NCBI GenBank assembly: GCA_018242765.1
Contig: JAFEBH010000013.1
Span: 49,088 to 113,087, forward strand
Length of the DNA: 64,000 nucleotides
Direction of reading: 5' to 3'
DNA from: Nitrospira sp.
GTDB lineage: Bacteria; Nitrospirota; Nitrospiria; Nitrospirales; Nitrospiraceae
A model generated the notes under the pieces. It was not told the origin of the DNA, did not search any database, and worked only from the letters and a program-made list of their open reading frames with translations. Position numbers and translations under genes: made by a program. Shown here piece after piece: positions 15,784 to 25,180 of this stretch. Within the stretch, counting starts at the first letter, position 1. Every line of letters starts with the position of its first letter.

Positions 15784-17343
15784 ATGGATAGAACCTTGAT
15801 AGTGGATGCTCATAACAGGATCTCTAGAGCTGCCGCACCACCGCGGCTGTCAAAATCGAAGTTTCTCTCTGGATTGCAATGTCACAAACGACTCTATCTG
15901 GAAATTCATCAGCCTGCCCTGGCGACGCCTCCGGATGCGTCGACGCAAGCGATCTTAGATATGGGGACCGAAATCGGTGTTCTGGCGCAACAGCGCTTTC
16001 CCGGCGGCGTCCTCGTAAAAGCAGGATTCCGTCAGCGAGAGGCTGCAGTCGCGGAGACTGCAGCGCTGCTTCAAGATTCCACGGTTCCCGCCATCTTTGA
16101 GGGAGCGTTTGAGCACGACGGGGTACTCGTCCGCGTCGATATTCTCGAGCGTGTCCAGACTGGTTCGGGGGAGTCCCCTTGTTGGCGTTTGATCGAAGTA
16201 AAGTCCTCGACACGAGTCAAAGATGTGCATCTCGATGATTTATCGATTCAGAGCGCTATCGTCCAAGGTGCCGGGGTAAGGCTGGGTGCGACCTGCCTGA
16301 TGCATATCAACACAAGCTATCGTTACGATGGTGGTGGGGTTGATCTACAGGCACTCTTTTCAGTCGAAAATGTTTCGGAGGCAGTGACAGCCAGACAAAT
16401 ACTGGTGCTGGAACGACTGGCCGCCATGAAAGCCATGTTGTTGGGGGTGGCCGCTCCAATGATTGAACCAGATCAGCATTGCCACACTCCCTATGAATGT
16501 CCGTTCTGGGCCCATTGTACAAAGGACAAGCCGCAACGCTGGATTTATCACCTGCCGGGGAAGAAAGAGATGGTCAGTCAGCTGGTCCGGCAGGGGATCA
16601 CGACAATCGACGATATTCCGGAGGGAACCCGATTGTCGGATACACAGCAAAAGGTCAAGAGCAACGTGGAATGGGTTTCGTCGGAATTGGGTTCACTGCT
16701 TCGTTCTCTCCGCTACCCCATCCACCATCTCGATGCGGAAACCGTGATGTTGGCAGTCCCACGGTTTCCCTTTACCAGGCCCTATCAGGCCCTTCCGGTT
16801 CAATGGTCCAATCATATTGAACTGGAATCCGGTGAGGTCGTTCATCAGGAGTTTCTCCATGCTGAAGCATCTGAACCTCGCCGGCGTTGGGCTGAGGCAT
16901 TGATCGAGTCGCTCGGCAACTCCGGCAGCATCCTGGTGTACTCGGCGTATGAAGCCGGGCTCATTCGCCAACTGGCGGACACGTTCCCTGAGTTTAAATC
17001 CGCGTTTCAAGAGATTGGAAAACGGCTGTGGGACCTGCTTCCGGTGATCAAGGATCATTACTACCATCCTGCCTTTAACGGATCATACTCGATCAAATCC
17101 GTGTTGCCAGCGGTGGTGCCATCGCTTGGGTATGGTGATCTGGCGATTCAGGAAGGAGGGCATGCGGCGGCGGAGTATTATCGTATGGTCTTTGTCGAAA
17201 CCGATTGGGTGGAACGGGAGGCCATACGAGAAGCCTTGTTACGGTATTGCGCACGAGATACGCTGGCAATGGTGGAGCTGAGAAGGGTACTCAGAGGAAA
17301 GGCTGAATGTCATGGAGGAGAAAAAGTTACGGGAGTCATGTGA
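15784..17343 (+). CDS. DUF2779 protein: RecB/Cas4-like nuclease domain plus RNase H-fold domain
   Basis: 519 residues. The N-terminus has the Cas4/RecB-type opening LSKSKFLSGLQCHKRLYLE with C33. A PD-(D/E)XK core follows (GAFEHDGVLVRVDILER, then WRLIEVKSSTRVK). C233, C239 and C245 complete a four-cysteine set like the iron-sulfur cluster of Cas4/AddB nucleases. The second half (from about residue 310, HHLDAETVMLAVPRFPF through YCARDTLAMVEL) is the DUF2779 exonuclease-like region. Probably a DNA nuclease, though its role is unknown in this family. No cas or restriction genes adjoin it; it stands alone next to a tRNA gene. Confidence 0.85.
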   Translation: MDRTLIVDAHNRISRAAAPPRLSKSKFLSGLQCHKRLYLEIHQPALATPPDASTQAILDMGTEIGVLAQQRFPGGVLVKAGFRQREAAVAETAALLQDSTVPAIFEGAFEHDGVLVRVDILERVQTGSGESPCWRLIEVKSSTRVKDVHLDDLSIQSAIVQGAGVRLGATCLMHINTSYRYDGGGVDLQALFSVENVSEAVTARQILVLERLAAMKAMLLGVAAPMIEPDQHCHTPYECPFWAHCTKDKPQRWIYHLPGKKEMVSQLVRQGITTIDDIPEGTRLSDTQQKVKSNVEWVSSELGSLLRSLRYPIHHLDAETVMLAVPRFPFTRPYQALPVQWSNHIELESGEVVHQEFLHAEASEPRRRWAEALIESLGNSGSILVYSAYEAGLIRQLADTFPEFKSAFQEIGKRLWDLLPVIKDHYYHPAFNGSYSIKSVLPAVVPSLGYGDLAIQEGGHAAAEYYRMVFVETDWVEREAIREALLRYCARDTLAMVELRRVLRGKAECHGGEKVTGVM

Positions 17344-17445
17344 GGCCATTGCAAAACTGCATGGACCACGGTAAGCTCGGCACAGTCATCGGGTATGCAC
17401 TCCTCATCCGCTCGATAATCAATCCAGCCGACGATCTGTCATAAC

Positions 17446-17535
<90 letters not shown>

Positions 17536-17719
17536 AACAGAGCGTGCTCGACCTGGAGCCCTAGGACTTGTTCCCGGCGACGAGACAGAACACTGCATGG
17601 GTCTGCCCTTTCTGTTAGGAGAGTGTGCAACCCCTGTGAGCGCGACCTCGGATACCCACCCATCCACCATGCCTTCAATTGCCTCATCATCGCTTTTCTC
17701 GATGCAACATGAGTAAGAG

Positions 17720-18907
17720 TTATGTTACCGAACGAGGGAACGACAATTCAGTCAATTCGGCTTGCTCGAGTCCGTGCTTGACCAGCGTCGAGATATCCAG
17801 CATGCGCTCAATTCTCAGTACGTCATCCAGACGAGTCTTGGTGCTTGGGTGGGGAGGCACAAAGAGCTTGCAGCAATCCTGGTCTGGCTCAATGGATGTC
17901 TCATAGGTACCGAGCCGTCTGGCTTCGTCGATGATCTCACGTTTGTCCATCCCGATCAGTGGGCGGAGGATCGGCAGTTCTGCCGCATCTTCAATCACAC
18001 AGATGTTCTGAGGGGTCTGTGAAGCCACTTGGCCGAGGCTATCGCCGGTTACCAAGGCCCAACAGTTCTCCCTCCTGGCCAGCTCCTCCGTAATCCGGAT
18101 CATCATCCGTCGATACAGTACGATCCGGAATGGAGCCGGTGCAGTCAGGACAATCTCACGCTGAATTTCTCCAAACGGGATGACATGGAGGTGTGCGTGA
18201 TATTGATACTGGGTCAGGGTCTGTACAAGGTCTCGGACCTTGTCCTCAGATGCTCGACTGACCAACGGTCGGCCAGAAAAGTGAATGAATGAGGCGTGGC
18301 AGCCTCGCTTGATGAGACGGTAGGCGGCAACCGGCGAGTCGATCCCACCCGAGATGAGGCAGGCCACCTTCCCACTGACGCCAGCCGGCATACCTCCAGG
18401 ACCTTCGACTTTTTCTGCTGAACAAAATGCATCTTTTGTCAGAAGTTCGATGTAGATCGTTAAGTCTGGCTGTCTCAGGCTGACTTTTTTCCCGGTTTGT
18501 ACACAGATGGCGGCACCGATCGCCTTTTCAATATCCATCGATGTCAACGCTAATCGCTTATCGGCTCGCTTCGCGGTGACGCGAAAGGTCTGGAACGATT
18601 TGGCCTGGAGCTCCGCAACCGCAGCCGCGGAAAGCGCTTCAAGATCAGGGTTTCCTAACTGTAACGGAATCACGCGACCCAGCGAAAAGTTTGCAATGCC
18701 GCACACGCGAACAAGCCGATCTCGAACGACATCCACGTCCGTTTCTGGCGGAAGCTCAATACGGATGCGGCTATGGAGGTTTTGAACCTGCCGAATTCCC
18801 AAATCCCTCAGGGCAGTTCGAATGTTTGTGACGAGGCTTTGCTCGAAGTAGTCTCGATTGTGACCCTTCAGGGCAAGTTCGTGATAATGGGCGATGACGC
18901 ATTTCAT
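17720..18907 (-). CDS. thiI: tRNA 4-thiouridine sulfurtransferase ThiI
   Basis: 395 residues: N-terminal ferredoxin-like and THUMP region (residues 1-165), then a PP-loop ATP-pyrophosphatase domain with the motif SGGIDSP at 186-192. The chain ends without the rhodanese domain found in E. coli ThiI, which is common outside enterobacteria. DQDCCKLFVPPHP (Cys 345/346) matches the conserved cysteine region of the AANH domain. The enzyme adenylates U8 of tRNA and inserts sulfur to make s4U. Whether it also serves thiamine synthesis cannot be told without the rhodanese domain. Downstream of trxB on the same strand with a 96-base gap. Confidence 0.93.
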   Translation of the reverse strand: MKCVIAHYHELALKGHNRDYFEQSLVTNIRTALRDLGIRQVQNLHSRIRIELPPETDVDVVRDRLVRVCGIANFSLGRVIPLQLGNPDLEALSAAAVAELQAKSFQTFRVTAKRADKRLALTSMDIEKAIGAAICVQTGKKVSLRQPDLTIYIELLTKDAFCSAEKVEGPGGMPAGVSGKVACLISGGIDSPVAAYRLIKRGCHASFIHFSGRPLVSRASEDKVRDLVQTLTQYQYHAHLHVIPFGEIQREIVLTAPAPFRIVLYRRMMIRITEELARRENCWALVTGDSLGQVASQTPQNICVIEDAAELPILRPLIGMDKREIIDEARRLGTYETSIEPDQDCCKLFVPPHPSTKTRLDDVLRIERMLDISTLVKHGLEQAELTELSFPRSVT

Positions 18908-19003
18908 AACGTACAGGGCTTGTCGTTCGTGAAACGTGAAGCGAGGATAAGAAAGGCTGTGTACAGCATTGTCATGAACGAGATACGCTTCACAAGCGAC
19001 GAT

Positions 19004-19924
19004 TCACTCTCCGAGTCTTTCGAGGAATCGCTCCGCATCAATCGCCGCCATGCAGCCTGTACCAGCTGCCGTGACGGCTTGGCGGTACGTGGAGTCTTGG
19101 ACATCTCCTGCAGCAAAGACGCCAGGGACACCAGTGGCGGTGCCGTGGTGAGTCCGGATGTAACCTTTTTCGTCCATGTCGAGTTGGCCTGTGAAGAGGG
19201 TAGTGTTTGGTCGATGGCCGATGGCGACGAAGACTCCTTCGCATGCGAGGTCCGTCGTCTTACCGGTCACGATATTTTTCAGGCGTACGCCGGTGACCAC
19301 TTCATTGCCGAGGATGTCTTCGACCACGGAATTCCATACAAAGGCAATCTGCTCGTTTTTCATTGCCCGATCTTGCATGATCTTCGACGCCCTGAGTTTG
19401 TCACGACGGTGGACAATGGAGACCTTCGTCGCAAACTTGGTGAGAAAAGTTGCTTCCTCCATCGCACTGTCTCCGCCGCCAACCACCACAAGCTCTTTCC
19501 CTCTGAAGAAGAATCCATCGCAGGTGGCGCAGGTGGATACTCCGTGACCGGTCAACCGCTTTTCGTTCGACAGGCCAATCGGAATGGCAGAGGCACCGGT
19601 GGCGATGACAACGGTCTTGGCCTGGATTGTTCGCTCGCCGTCGATTGTGATGCTGAAAGGATGCTTCCTGAAATCAACCGCCGTCACGTCGCCGGTCACA
19701 AACTCCGACCCGAACCGTTCTGCTTGAGCCCGCATGTCCTTCATCAGCTCCGGTCCCGTGACGCCTTTCGCGAATCCAGGATAGTTTTCCACTTCCGTCG
19801 TGGTGGTGAGTTGTCCGCCCGATTGCCACCCTTCGATGAGCAGAGGGGACAGATTGGCCCGTGCGGTATAGATCGCAGCGGTCAAACCGGCTGGACCCGA
19901 ACCGATGATGACGACGTGACGCAT
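19004..19924 (-). CDS. trxB: thioredoxin-disulfide reductase
   Basis: A 306-residue FAD/NADPH enzyme that keeps thioredoxin reduced. The FAD-binding motif is [12 protein letters not shown] at residues 6-17, the redox-active CATC is at 132-135, the NADPH-binding motif is [13 protein letters not shown] (about 147-157), and the FAD-closing [10 protein letters not shown] sits near the C-terminus. Length and order match low-molecular-weight TrxB exactly. Cytoplasmic. It lies between coaE and thiI on the minus strand, with gaps of about 100 bases either side, so co-transcription is possible but not shown. Confidence 0.96.
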   Translation of the reverse strand: MRHVVIIGSGPAGLTAAIYTARANLSPLLIEGWQSGGQLTTTTEVENYPGFAKGVTGPELMKDMRAQAERFGSEFVTGDVTAVDFRKHPFSITIDGERTIQAKTVVIATGASAIPIGLSNEKRLTGHGVSTCATCDGFFFRGKELVVVGGGDSAMEEATFLTKFATKVSIVHRRDKLRASKIMQDRAMKNEQIAFVWNSVVEDILGNEVVTGVRLKNIVTGKTTDLACEGVFVAIGHRPNTTLFTGQLDMDEKGYIRTHHGTATGVPGVFAAGDVQDSTYRQAVTAAGTGCMAAIDAERFLERLGE

Positions 19925-20051
19925 GTGGGAACTTTAACACAGTGTGGGAATGAGACGGTAGGAGGTGCCCGGCGATAGGATGAAAGCGAGAAACGGATAG
20001 GCAATGGCTTGTGTTGTGGTATGCACTCACTCGGAGAACAATGACTCGAGT

Positions 20052-20681
20052 CTACCTCATCGGAGGCGAAGCCTTGGATGATGCCAGTTTAGAGAGCACC
20101 TCGAAAACGTTTCGCACCTGCTTCCTGCCCACTGCACGAGGCAACGTTCCGTCAATGATCATATCGGCTCTGCGAATCTTTTGTGTCAGCGGCATTTGGC
20201 TACGAATGCGTCGGAGTGCTTCCGCGCGGGTGAGGCCGTTTCGTTTCTTGAGACGGGCGATTTGAGTATTCTGGTCGACGGTAACGACGATGGTTTTCTC
20301 CACTCGTTTGTCGATGCCGGCTTCGAACAGCAGAGGAACATCATAGATGACGACGGCATGTCGATCCTTTCGAGCTGCCTCTCTGGTCAGTTTTATTTGT
20401 TCGCGCGCGACACGGGGATGGACGATACGTTCAAGCACTCGTCGTTGCATTGGATGGCGGAACACGAGTGACCCGAGGGCTTGCCGGTTAATCGTTCGGT
20501 CAGCGTTCAAGATGGATTGCCCGAACCGACGTCGAATCTCTCGCCAGGCCGGCTTGCCAGGCCGGACGACCTCTCGTGCCAATGCATCTGCGTCGATGAC
20601 AATGGCCCCGCATTCCTTGAACATCTTTGCCACGGTGCTTTTCCCGGTTGCCACACCTCCGGTGAGTCCGATCAGGATCAT
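20052..20681 (-). CDS. coaE: dephospho-CoA kinase
   Basis: The last enzyme of CoA synthesis, phosphorylating the ribose 3'-hydroxyl of dephospho-CoA. 209 residues from the chosen start; the P-loop is GGVATGKST at residues 8-16, followed by DADALAREVVRPG (the CoA-binding Asp region), HPRVAREQI and the lid region with RLKKRNGLTRAEALRRIRSQM. The frame extends six codons upstream, but MILIGLTGG is the usual start. No obvious ribosome site. First gene of a minus-strand run coaE-trxB-thiI. Confidence 0.94.
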   Translation of the reverse strand: MILIGLTGGVATGKSTVAKMFKECGAIVIDADALAREVVRPGKPAWREIRRRFGQSILNADRTINRQALGSLVFRHPMQRRVLERIVHPRVAREQIKLTREAARKDRHAVVIYDVPLLFEAGIDKRVEKTIVVTVDQNTQIARLKKRNGLTRAEALRRIRSQMPLTQKIRRADMIIDGTLPRAVGRKQVRNVFEVLSKLASSKASPPMR

Positions 20682-20750
20682 AGTGGCGGAGCTTATCATG
20701 CGTCAGACATGACGACAAACTGAGATTGACATCCGCAGTTCTCCGCTTGT

Positions 20751-21785
20751 ATGAGTTTTGTTATGTATCGATTTCTGCTGTTCCTTATCTGTTTTTTCGG
20801 TGGTGCCGGGGTTGCCGTGACTGGAACGGAGGGCGTGGTATCCAGTTCACGGACGATCACCGTCGCACTGGACGGGTCGGGTGAGTTCTCCTCGATACAA
20901 GAGGCTGTTGACAGTGCGGGGAAAGGTGACACGGTGTTGATCAAGGCCGGAGTGTATCCTCAGGACCTCACCATCCATAGTAAGGAAAAGATCAAGATTG
21001 TCGGCGCTGGGGTTGAGAAGGTTGTTCTGCAAGGTCGAGGGCAGATGGTGGGTGTCCTGCATGTGGGCAAGTGGCCTTATGGTGCCACGGATATTGAGAT
21101 CAGCGGTCTAACGATCAACGAGCATGGGGGCCATGCGCTTGGCATGTTTAACGGCAACCGCATCGTGCTCCGTCAACTTCATGTCAAGGGTATGGTCTTC
21201 AGCCAACAGGTCCAAGAAGTTCGAATAGAGGATTGTATCATCGGCGGAAGCGAGACGACCGGCGCACACTTTTCTGATTCCCAGGCCGTTCTGGTTCGAA
21301 ATTTTATCCATGATAACGATTATGGTATCAACGTAACTGGGAAGTCGTCTGTTCGTCTTGAGCACAACGTGATTACCAGAAGCCTCTATGAGGCGGTCGT
21401 CGTGGGTGATCAGTCTGCTGCGGTGTTGGTGAACAATACATTGGTGAAAAACGGCAGTGGGGCAGCATTTCTTGACACCTCGAGGATTGAGGCCATGGGG
21501 AACATTCTCAGTTTCAATCGGGTTGGTTTTCTGATCGCCCCCTCGAGTCAGACGAAGGTTGGTTACAACCTTCTCTTCAACGGCGAGGCTGACTATATGC
21601 GAACTGGCTCGCCGAATCGTCCTGCTCCGGAGTTGAAAGCCAGCTCTGATATCTTTGCGGACCCTCGCTTTGTTGATACCGAACGCGATGACTATCACCT
21701 ACAGCCTGATTCCACTCTCCTCAATGTGGGTGGGTTTCCTCATCTTGGAGCGCTCCCGCCTCGTCGATCGGCAGCGGCTCGGTAG
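20751..21785 (+). CDS. secreted right-handed beta-helix protein (NosD/DUF1565-like)
   Basis: 344 residues beginning with a signal peptide (hydrophobic FLLFLICFFGGAGVAV, cleavage near VTG). The mature part opens with ITVALDGSGEFSSIQEAVDSAGKGDTVLIKAGVY, the classic start of pectate-lyase-like parallel beta-helix proteins. Repeating coils follow (VRNFIHDNDYGINVTG, LEHNVITRSLYEAVVVG, LVNNTLVKNGSGAAFL). The end, FADPRFVDTERDDYHLQPDS, is also typical of this class. No catalytic set can be identified, so it may bind or cut a polysaccharide, or be structural. A second ATG four codons in is possible. Stand-alone gene divergent from coaE. Confidence 0.85.
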   Translation: MSFVMYRFLLFLICFFGGAGVAVTGTEGVVSSSRTITVALDGSGEFSSIQEAVDSAGKGDTVLIKAGVYPQDLTIHSKEKIKIVGAGVEKVVLQGRGQMVGVLHVGKWPYGATDIEISGLTINEHGGHALGMFNGNRIVLRQLHVKGMVFSQQVQEVRIEDCIIGGSETTGAHFSDSQAVLVRNFIHDNDYGINVTGKSSVRLEHNVITRSLYEAVVVGDQSAAVLVNNTLVKNGSGAAFLDTSRIEAMGNILSFNRVGFLIAPSSQTKVGYNLLFNGEADYMRTGSPNRPAPELKASSDIFADPRFVDTERDDYHLQPDSTLLNVGGFPHLGALPPRRSAAAR

Positions 21786-21936
21786 AAATATCATTAAAAA
21801 CAATTAGATGAGAGCTTGTTCCGCTCTCTGAGATGCGTCTGATATTCTTTGATGCGCGACCGATACCTTCCTGTGCGTTTCCTGACTCAAGTAACGGCTT
21901 GAGCCTGCCGAGAAAGATTCAACCAGGAGGTCGTCC

Positions 21937-22122
21937 TTGGCTAGTTTCCGAAGCAACCTCGAAAAACTGTCGGGCGAGAGAATTCCCTCACTTATGGATA
22001 TGGAGTCGGGGAAATTAGTCGGTGCCGTACTTCCCATGTCCGAACAGGCCCAAATCCAGATGAGGAATAGTATTGAAGTGATTGAGTACCTCCTAAACCA
22101 GGAACAAGTGATCTGGAGTTGA
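21937..22122 (+). CDS. 61-residue soluble protein, unknown function
   Basis: A short gene with a TTG start preceded at ideal distance by AGGAGG (21925-21930). The product has no signal or membrane segment and is predicted helical, with a C-terminal QAQIQMRNSIEVIEYLLNQEQV helix. No family is recognised. It stands alone between the beta-helix and GH63 genes. Its reality rests on the excellent ribosome site and sensible composition. Confidence 0.6.
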   Translation: MASFRSNLEKLSGERIPSLMDMESGKLVGAVLPMSEQAQIQMRNSIEVIEYLLNQEQVIWS

Positions 22123-22395
22123 GTTTTTAATCGTTTTGCCTACCTGTCGTTCTTCATCGTACTCTCGAGTGATATAGGTTTTCCCCTTATCTCGTCAGGC
22201 TAACCCTGCATTTGTCGGAGCGTGGGAGAGTGCCGCGCGTGGTTGATCCCGGCCAATTCAGACAATGGGACAAGAGACCGAAGAGGCACTTGAGTGAAAG
22301 TCACTGGACGGCTTGCACGCTTGATTCCGTTGTCTATTGAGTGCATTGTGGCCGTCGTGCACTGCGAGCTTGTGTGGGGAGAGCGGGGGGTTCTT

Positions 22396-25077
22396 ATGGG
22401 GAAAGCAGTTCGGAAATCTTTTCGTTCCCAAGCGTCTCATGGCGTCGAACGGCGACGGCTGGAAGAGGATGCTCTCCGTAAACAGCATTGGAAACGCTGG
22501 GGGCCATACTTAAGCGAACGGGCCTGGGGGACGGTTCGAGAAGATTACAGTCCTTATGGCACTGCGTGGGAATCTTTTTCTCATGACCACGCTCGCTCCC
22601 GCGCCTATCGTTGGAATGAAGACGGACTGGCCGGAGTCTCCGATCGGCATCAGTACATCTGCTTCGCGGTTGCGCTATGGAATGGCTGCGATCCGATTTT
22701 GAAAGAGCGGGTGTTCGGAGTGACGGGCAACGAAGGTAATCATGGAGAAGACGTCAAAGAATATTATTTCTATTTAGATTCAACACCAACCCATTCATAC
22801 ATGAAGTATTTGTATAAGTATCCACAAGCTGAATTTCCTTATGACAGGTTGGTTGAAGAGAATCGCCGTCGTGGACGTCAGGATTTGGAGTATGAGCTTA
22901 TCGATACGGGTGTTTTTGATGAGAATCGGTACTTCGATGTCATGGTGGAGTATGCCAAGACGACACCGGAGGAACTATTTATTAGGATCCACGTCACGAA
23001 CCGGGGGCCTGAACGTGCTGAGTTGACCCTGTTGCCGACTCTTTGGTTCAGAAATACCTGGTCGTGGGGACTCGACGCTCGTCGGCCAAGAATGCGTGAA
23101 GAAACCTCGGAGAAGGACTGCAGTATTATTGAGTTGGAGCACGAGTACTACGGCAAGCGCATTCTCTGGTGCGAGCGAAAACCACCGTTGCTGTTCACGG
23201 AAAACGAGACCAACTCCCGACGGTTGTATGGAGATCAGGAAGGCTCACAGTACGTGAAGGACAGTTTTCATGACTACATCATTCATGGACGGACTGATGC
23301 GGTCAATCCCGGGAAGGTCGGCTCGAAGGCAGCCGCGCACTATGTACTGCCGTTGGCTCCAGGCGAATCAGATATCGTTCATCTCTGTCTCACGAACGAG
23401 TCGGATCCAGGCGCCTTCAGTAAGCAGCACATAGATGGACTTTTTGAACGACGAGTTCAGGAGGCCGATGAATTCTATGCAGACCTGGCTCCGGCACATC
23501 TCTCAGCGGATGCAAAGCTCGTTCAGCGACAAGCCTTCGCCGGACTACTGTGGAGTAAACAGTTCTATCACTACGATCTGAAACGCTGGCTCGTGGGCGA
23601 CCCAGGGATGCCGGATCCGCCCCAAGAGCGACTGCATGGGCGAAACTCGGACTGGACACATCTTTATAATGCCGATGTCATTTCGATGCCGGACAAGTGG
23701 GAGTATCCCTGGTACGCTGCTTGGGATCTGGCATTTCATTGCATTCCATTGGCCCTCGTTGATTCGACCTTCGCCAAGGAACAGCTGATCCTCATGCTCC
23801 GTGAGTGGTACATGCATCCGAACGGGCAGATTCCCGCCTATGAATGGGCGTTTGGAGACGTGAATCCTCCGGTTCACGCCTGGGCGGCCTGGCGTGTCTA
23901 TAAAATCGAGAAGAAGCGGAGAGGCGTCGGTGATCGGGTTTTCCTTGAACGCGTGTTCCACAAGCTCCTGCTTAACTTTACCTGGTGGGTCAATCGAAAG
24001 GATGCCGAGGGGAAGAACATCTTTCAGGGAGGATTCTTAGGCCTCGACAATATCGGCGTCTTTGATCGGAGTGCTCCCCTGCCGACCGGTGGCCATATTG
24101 AACAGTCGGATGCCACCAGTTGGATGGGGATGTATTGCCTCAATATGCTGTCGATCGCGCTTGAGCTGGCACGTGACAATCGAGCATACGAGGATGTGGC
24201 GAGCAAGTTCTTCGAGCATTTCGTCTATATCTGCCGAGCCATGAATAACATCGGTGGGGAGAAAATTGAGCTCTGGAACAGAGAAGATGGGTTTTTTTAT
24301 GACGTCTTGCACCTCCCGGACGGACAGACTTGTCCGCTGAAGGTCCGGTCTCTTGTTGGCCTGATCCCGCTATTTGCCGTAGAAACCTTAGATTCTGAGT
24401 TGGTCGATCAGCTTCCGCGGTTCAAGCATCGCATGCAGTGGTTTATTGAAAACAGACCTGATTTCAGTATCCATGTGGACACGCAATCACACGATGGCGA
24501 AGTGCGGCGATTCTTGTCGCTCGTGAATCGTTCGCGGTTGAAATCGGTGCTGCGATATATGCTGGACGAGGAGGAATTTCTTTCTCCATACGGCATTCGG
24601 GCTCTTTCGCGTTATCACAAGGATCATCCGTACGTGCTCTCTCTCATGGGTCGCGACTATCGGGTGGATTATGAACCGGCTGAGTCGAGTACGGGACTCT
24701 TCGGAGGTAATTCAAATTGGAGAGGGCCCATTTGGTTTCCGGTCAACTATCTGCTCATCGAGTCACTCCAAAAGTTTCACTACTTCCTTGGTGAGGACTT
24801 CAAGGTCGAGTATCCGGTTCGATCTGGGCGATTCGTCTCGTTGGACGAGGTCGCTTCCGAGCTTTCCCGGCGCCTGACACATATCTTTCTCCGTGATAAA
24901 ACCGGGCGACGTCCCGTATATGGAAGGACTAGGAAATTTCAGGACGATCCATGCTGGCGAGATGTTGTCCCATTTTATGAGTATTTCCATGGAGATAATG
25001 GGGCTGGGATCGGAGCCAGCCATCAGACCGGATGGACAGGGTTAGTTGCCAAGCTTATCCAGCAGAGCGGGGAGTAG
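22396..25077 (+). CDS. glycoside hydrolase, GH63-like (alpha-glucosidase/mannosylglycerate-hydrolase type)
   Basis: 893 residues from the chosen ATG, without a signal peptide, so cytoplasmic. Hallmarks of the bacterial GH63/GH15-related group are [20 protein letters not shown] and [16 protein letters not shown] in the N-terminal beta domain. In the (alpha/alpha)6 barrel, [17 protein letters not shown] carries the presumed acid Asp, followed by [21 protein letters not shown], and [16 protein letters not shown] is near the end. Known relatives cleave alpha-linked glucose from glucosides or glycerates, or have unknown substrates. The frame extends 34 codons upstream, but the family-like sequence starts after MGKAVRKSF. 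Next to a debranching enzyme, suggesting joint alpha-glucan or compatible-solute turnover. Confidence 0.88.
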   Translation: MGKAVRKSFRSQASHGVERRRLEEDALRKQHWKRWGPYLSERAWGTVREDYSPYGTAWESFSHDHARSRAYRWNEDGLAGVSDRHQYICFAVALWNGCDPILKERVFGVTGNEGNHGEDVKEYYFYLDSTPTHSYMKYLYKYPQAEFPYDRLVEENRRRGRQDLEYELIDTGVFDENRYFDVMVEYAKTTPEELFIRIHVTNRGPERAELTLLPTLWFRNTWSWGLDARRPRMREETSEKDCSIIELEHEYYGKRILWCERKPPLLFTENETNSRRLYGDQEGSQYVKDSFHDYIIHGRTDAVNPGKVGSKAAAHYVLPLAPGESDIVHLCLTNESDPGAFSKQHIDGLFERRVQEADEFYADLAPAHLSADAKLVQRQAFAGLLWSKQFYHYDLKRWLVGDPGMPDPPQERLHGRNSDWTHLYNADVISMPDKWEYPWYAAWDLAFHCIPLALVDSTFAKEQLILMLREWYMHPNGQIPAYEWAFGDVNPPVHAWAAWRVYKIEKKRRGVGDRVFLERVFHKLLLNFTWWVNRKDAEGKNIFQGGFLGLDNIGVFDRSAPLPTGGHIEQSDATSWMGMYCLNMLSIALELARDNRAYEDVASKFFEHFVYICRAMNNIGGEKIELWNREDGFFYDVLHLPDGQTCPLKVRSLVGLIPLFAVETLDSELVDQLPRFKHRMQWFIENRPDFSIHVDTQSHDGEVRRFLSLVNRSRLKSVLRYMLDEEEFLSPYGIRALSRYHKDHPYVLSLMGRDYRVDYEPAESSTGLFGGNSNWRGPIWFPVNYLLIESLQKFHYFLGEDFKVEYPVRSGRFVSLDEVASELSRRLTHIFLRDKTGRRPVYGRTRKFQDDPCWRDVVPFYEYFHGDNGAGIGASHQTGWTGLVAKLIQQSGE

Positions 25078-25085
25078 GGGTGACG

Positions 25086-25169
25086 CGTCATTCGTCCTTC
25101 GACTTCGCTCAGGACCGTGAGCCTGTCGAACGGTGAAGCGTATCTCGTGCGCATGAGATACGAATGACG
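25086..25169 (+). repeat. composite palindromic intergenic repeat
   Basis: An 84-base element between the two glycosidase genes. Outer arms CGTCATTCGT (25086-25095) and ACGAATGACG (25160-25169) are exact reverse complements. Inside them GCTCA/TGAGC and TATCTC (25141-25146)/GAGATA (25155-25160) form further hairpins. The central TTCGACTTCGCTCAGGACC and GAGCCTGTCGAAC strings resemble a palindromic repeat seen between genes in many bacterial genomes. Possible roles are mRNA stabilisation or a non-autonomous mobile element; only one copy is in this window. Confidence 0.7.
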
Positions 25170-25180
25170 AGGGATCGCTG

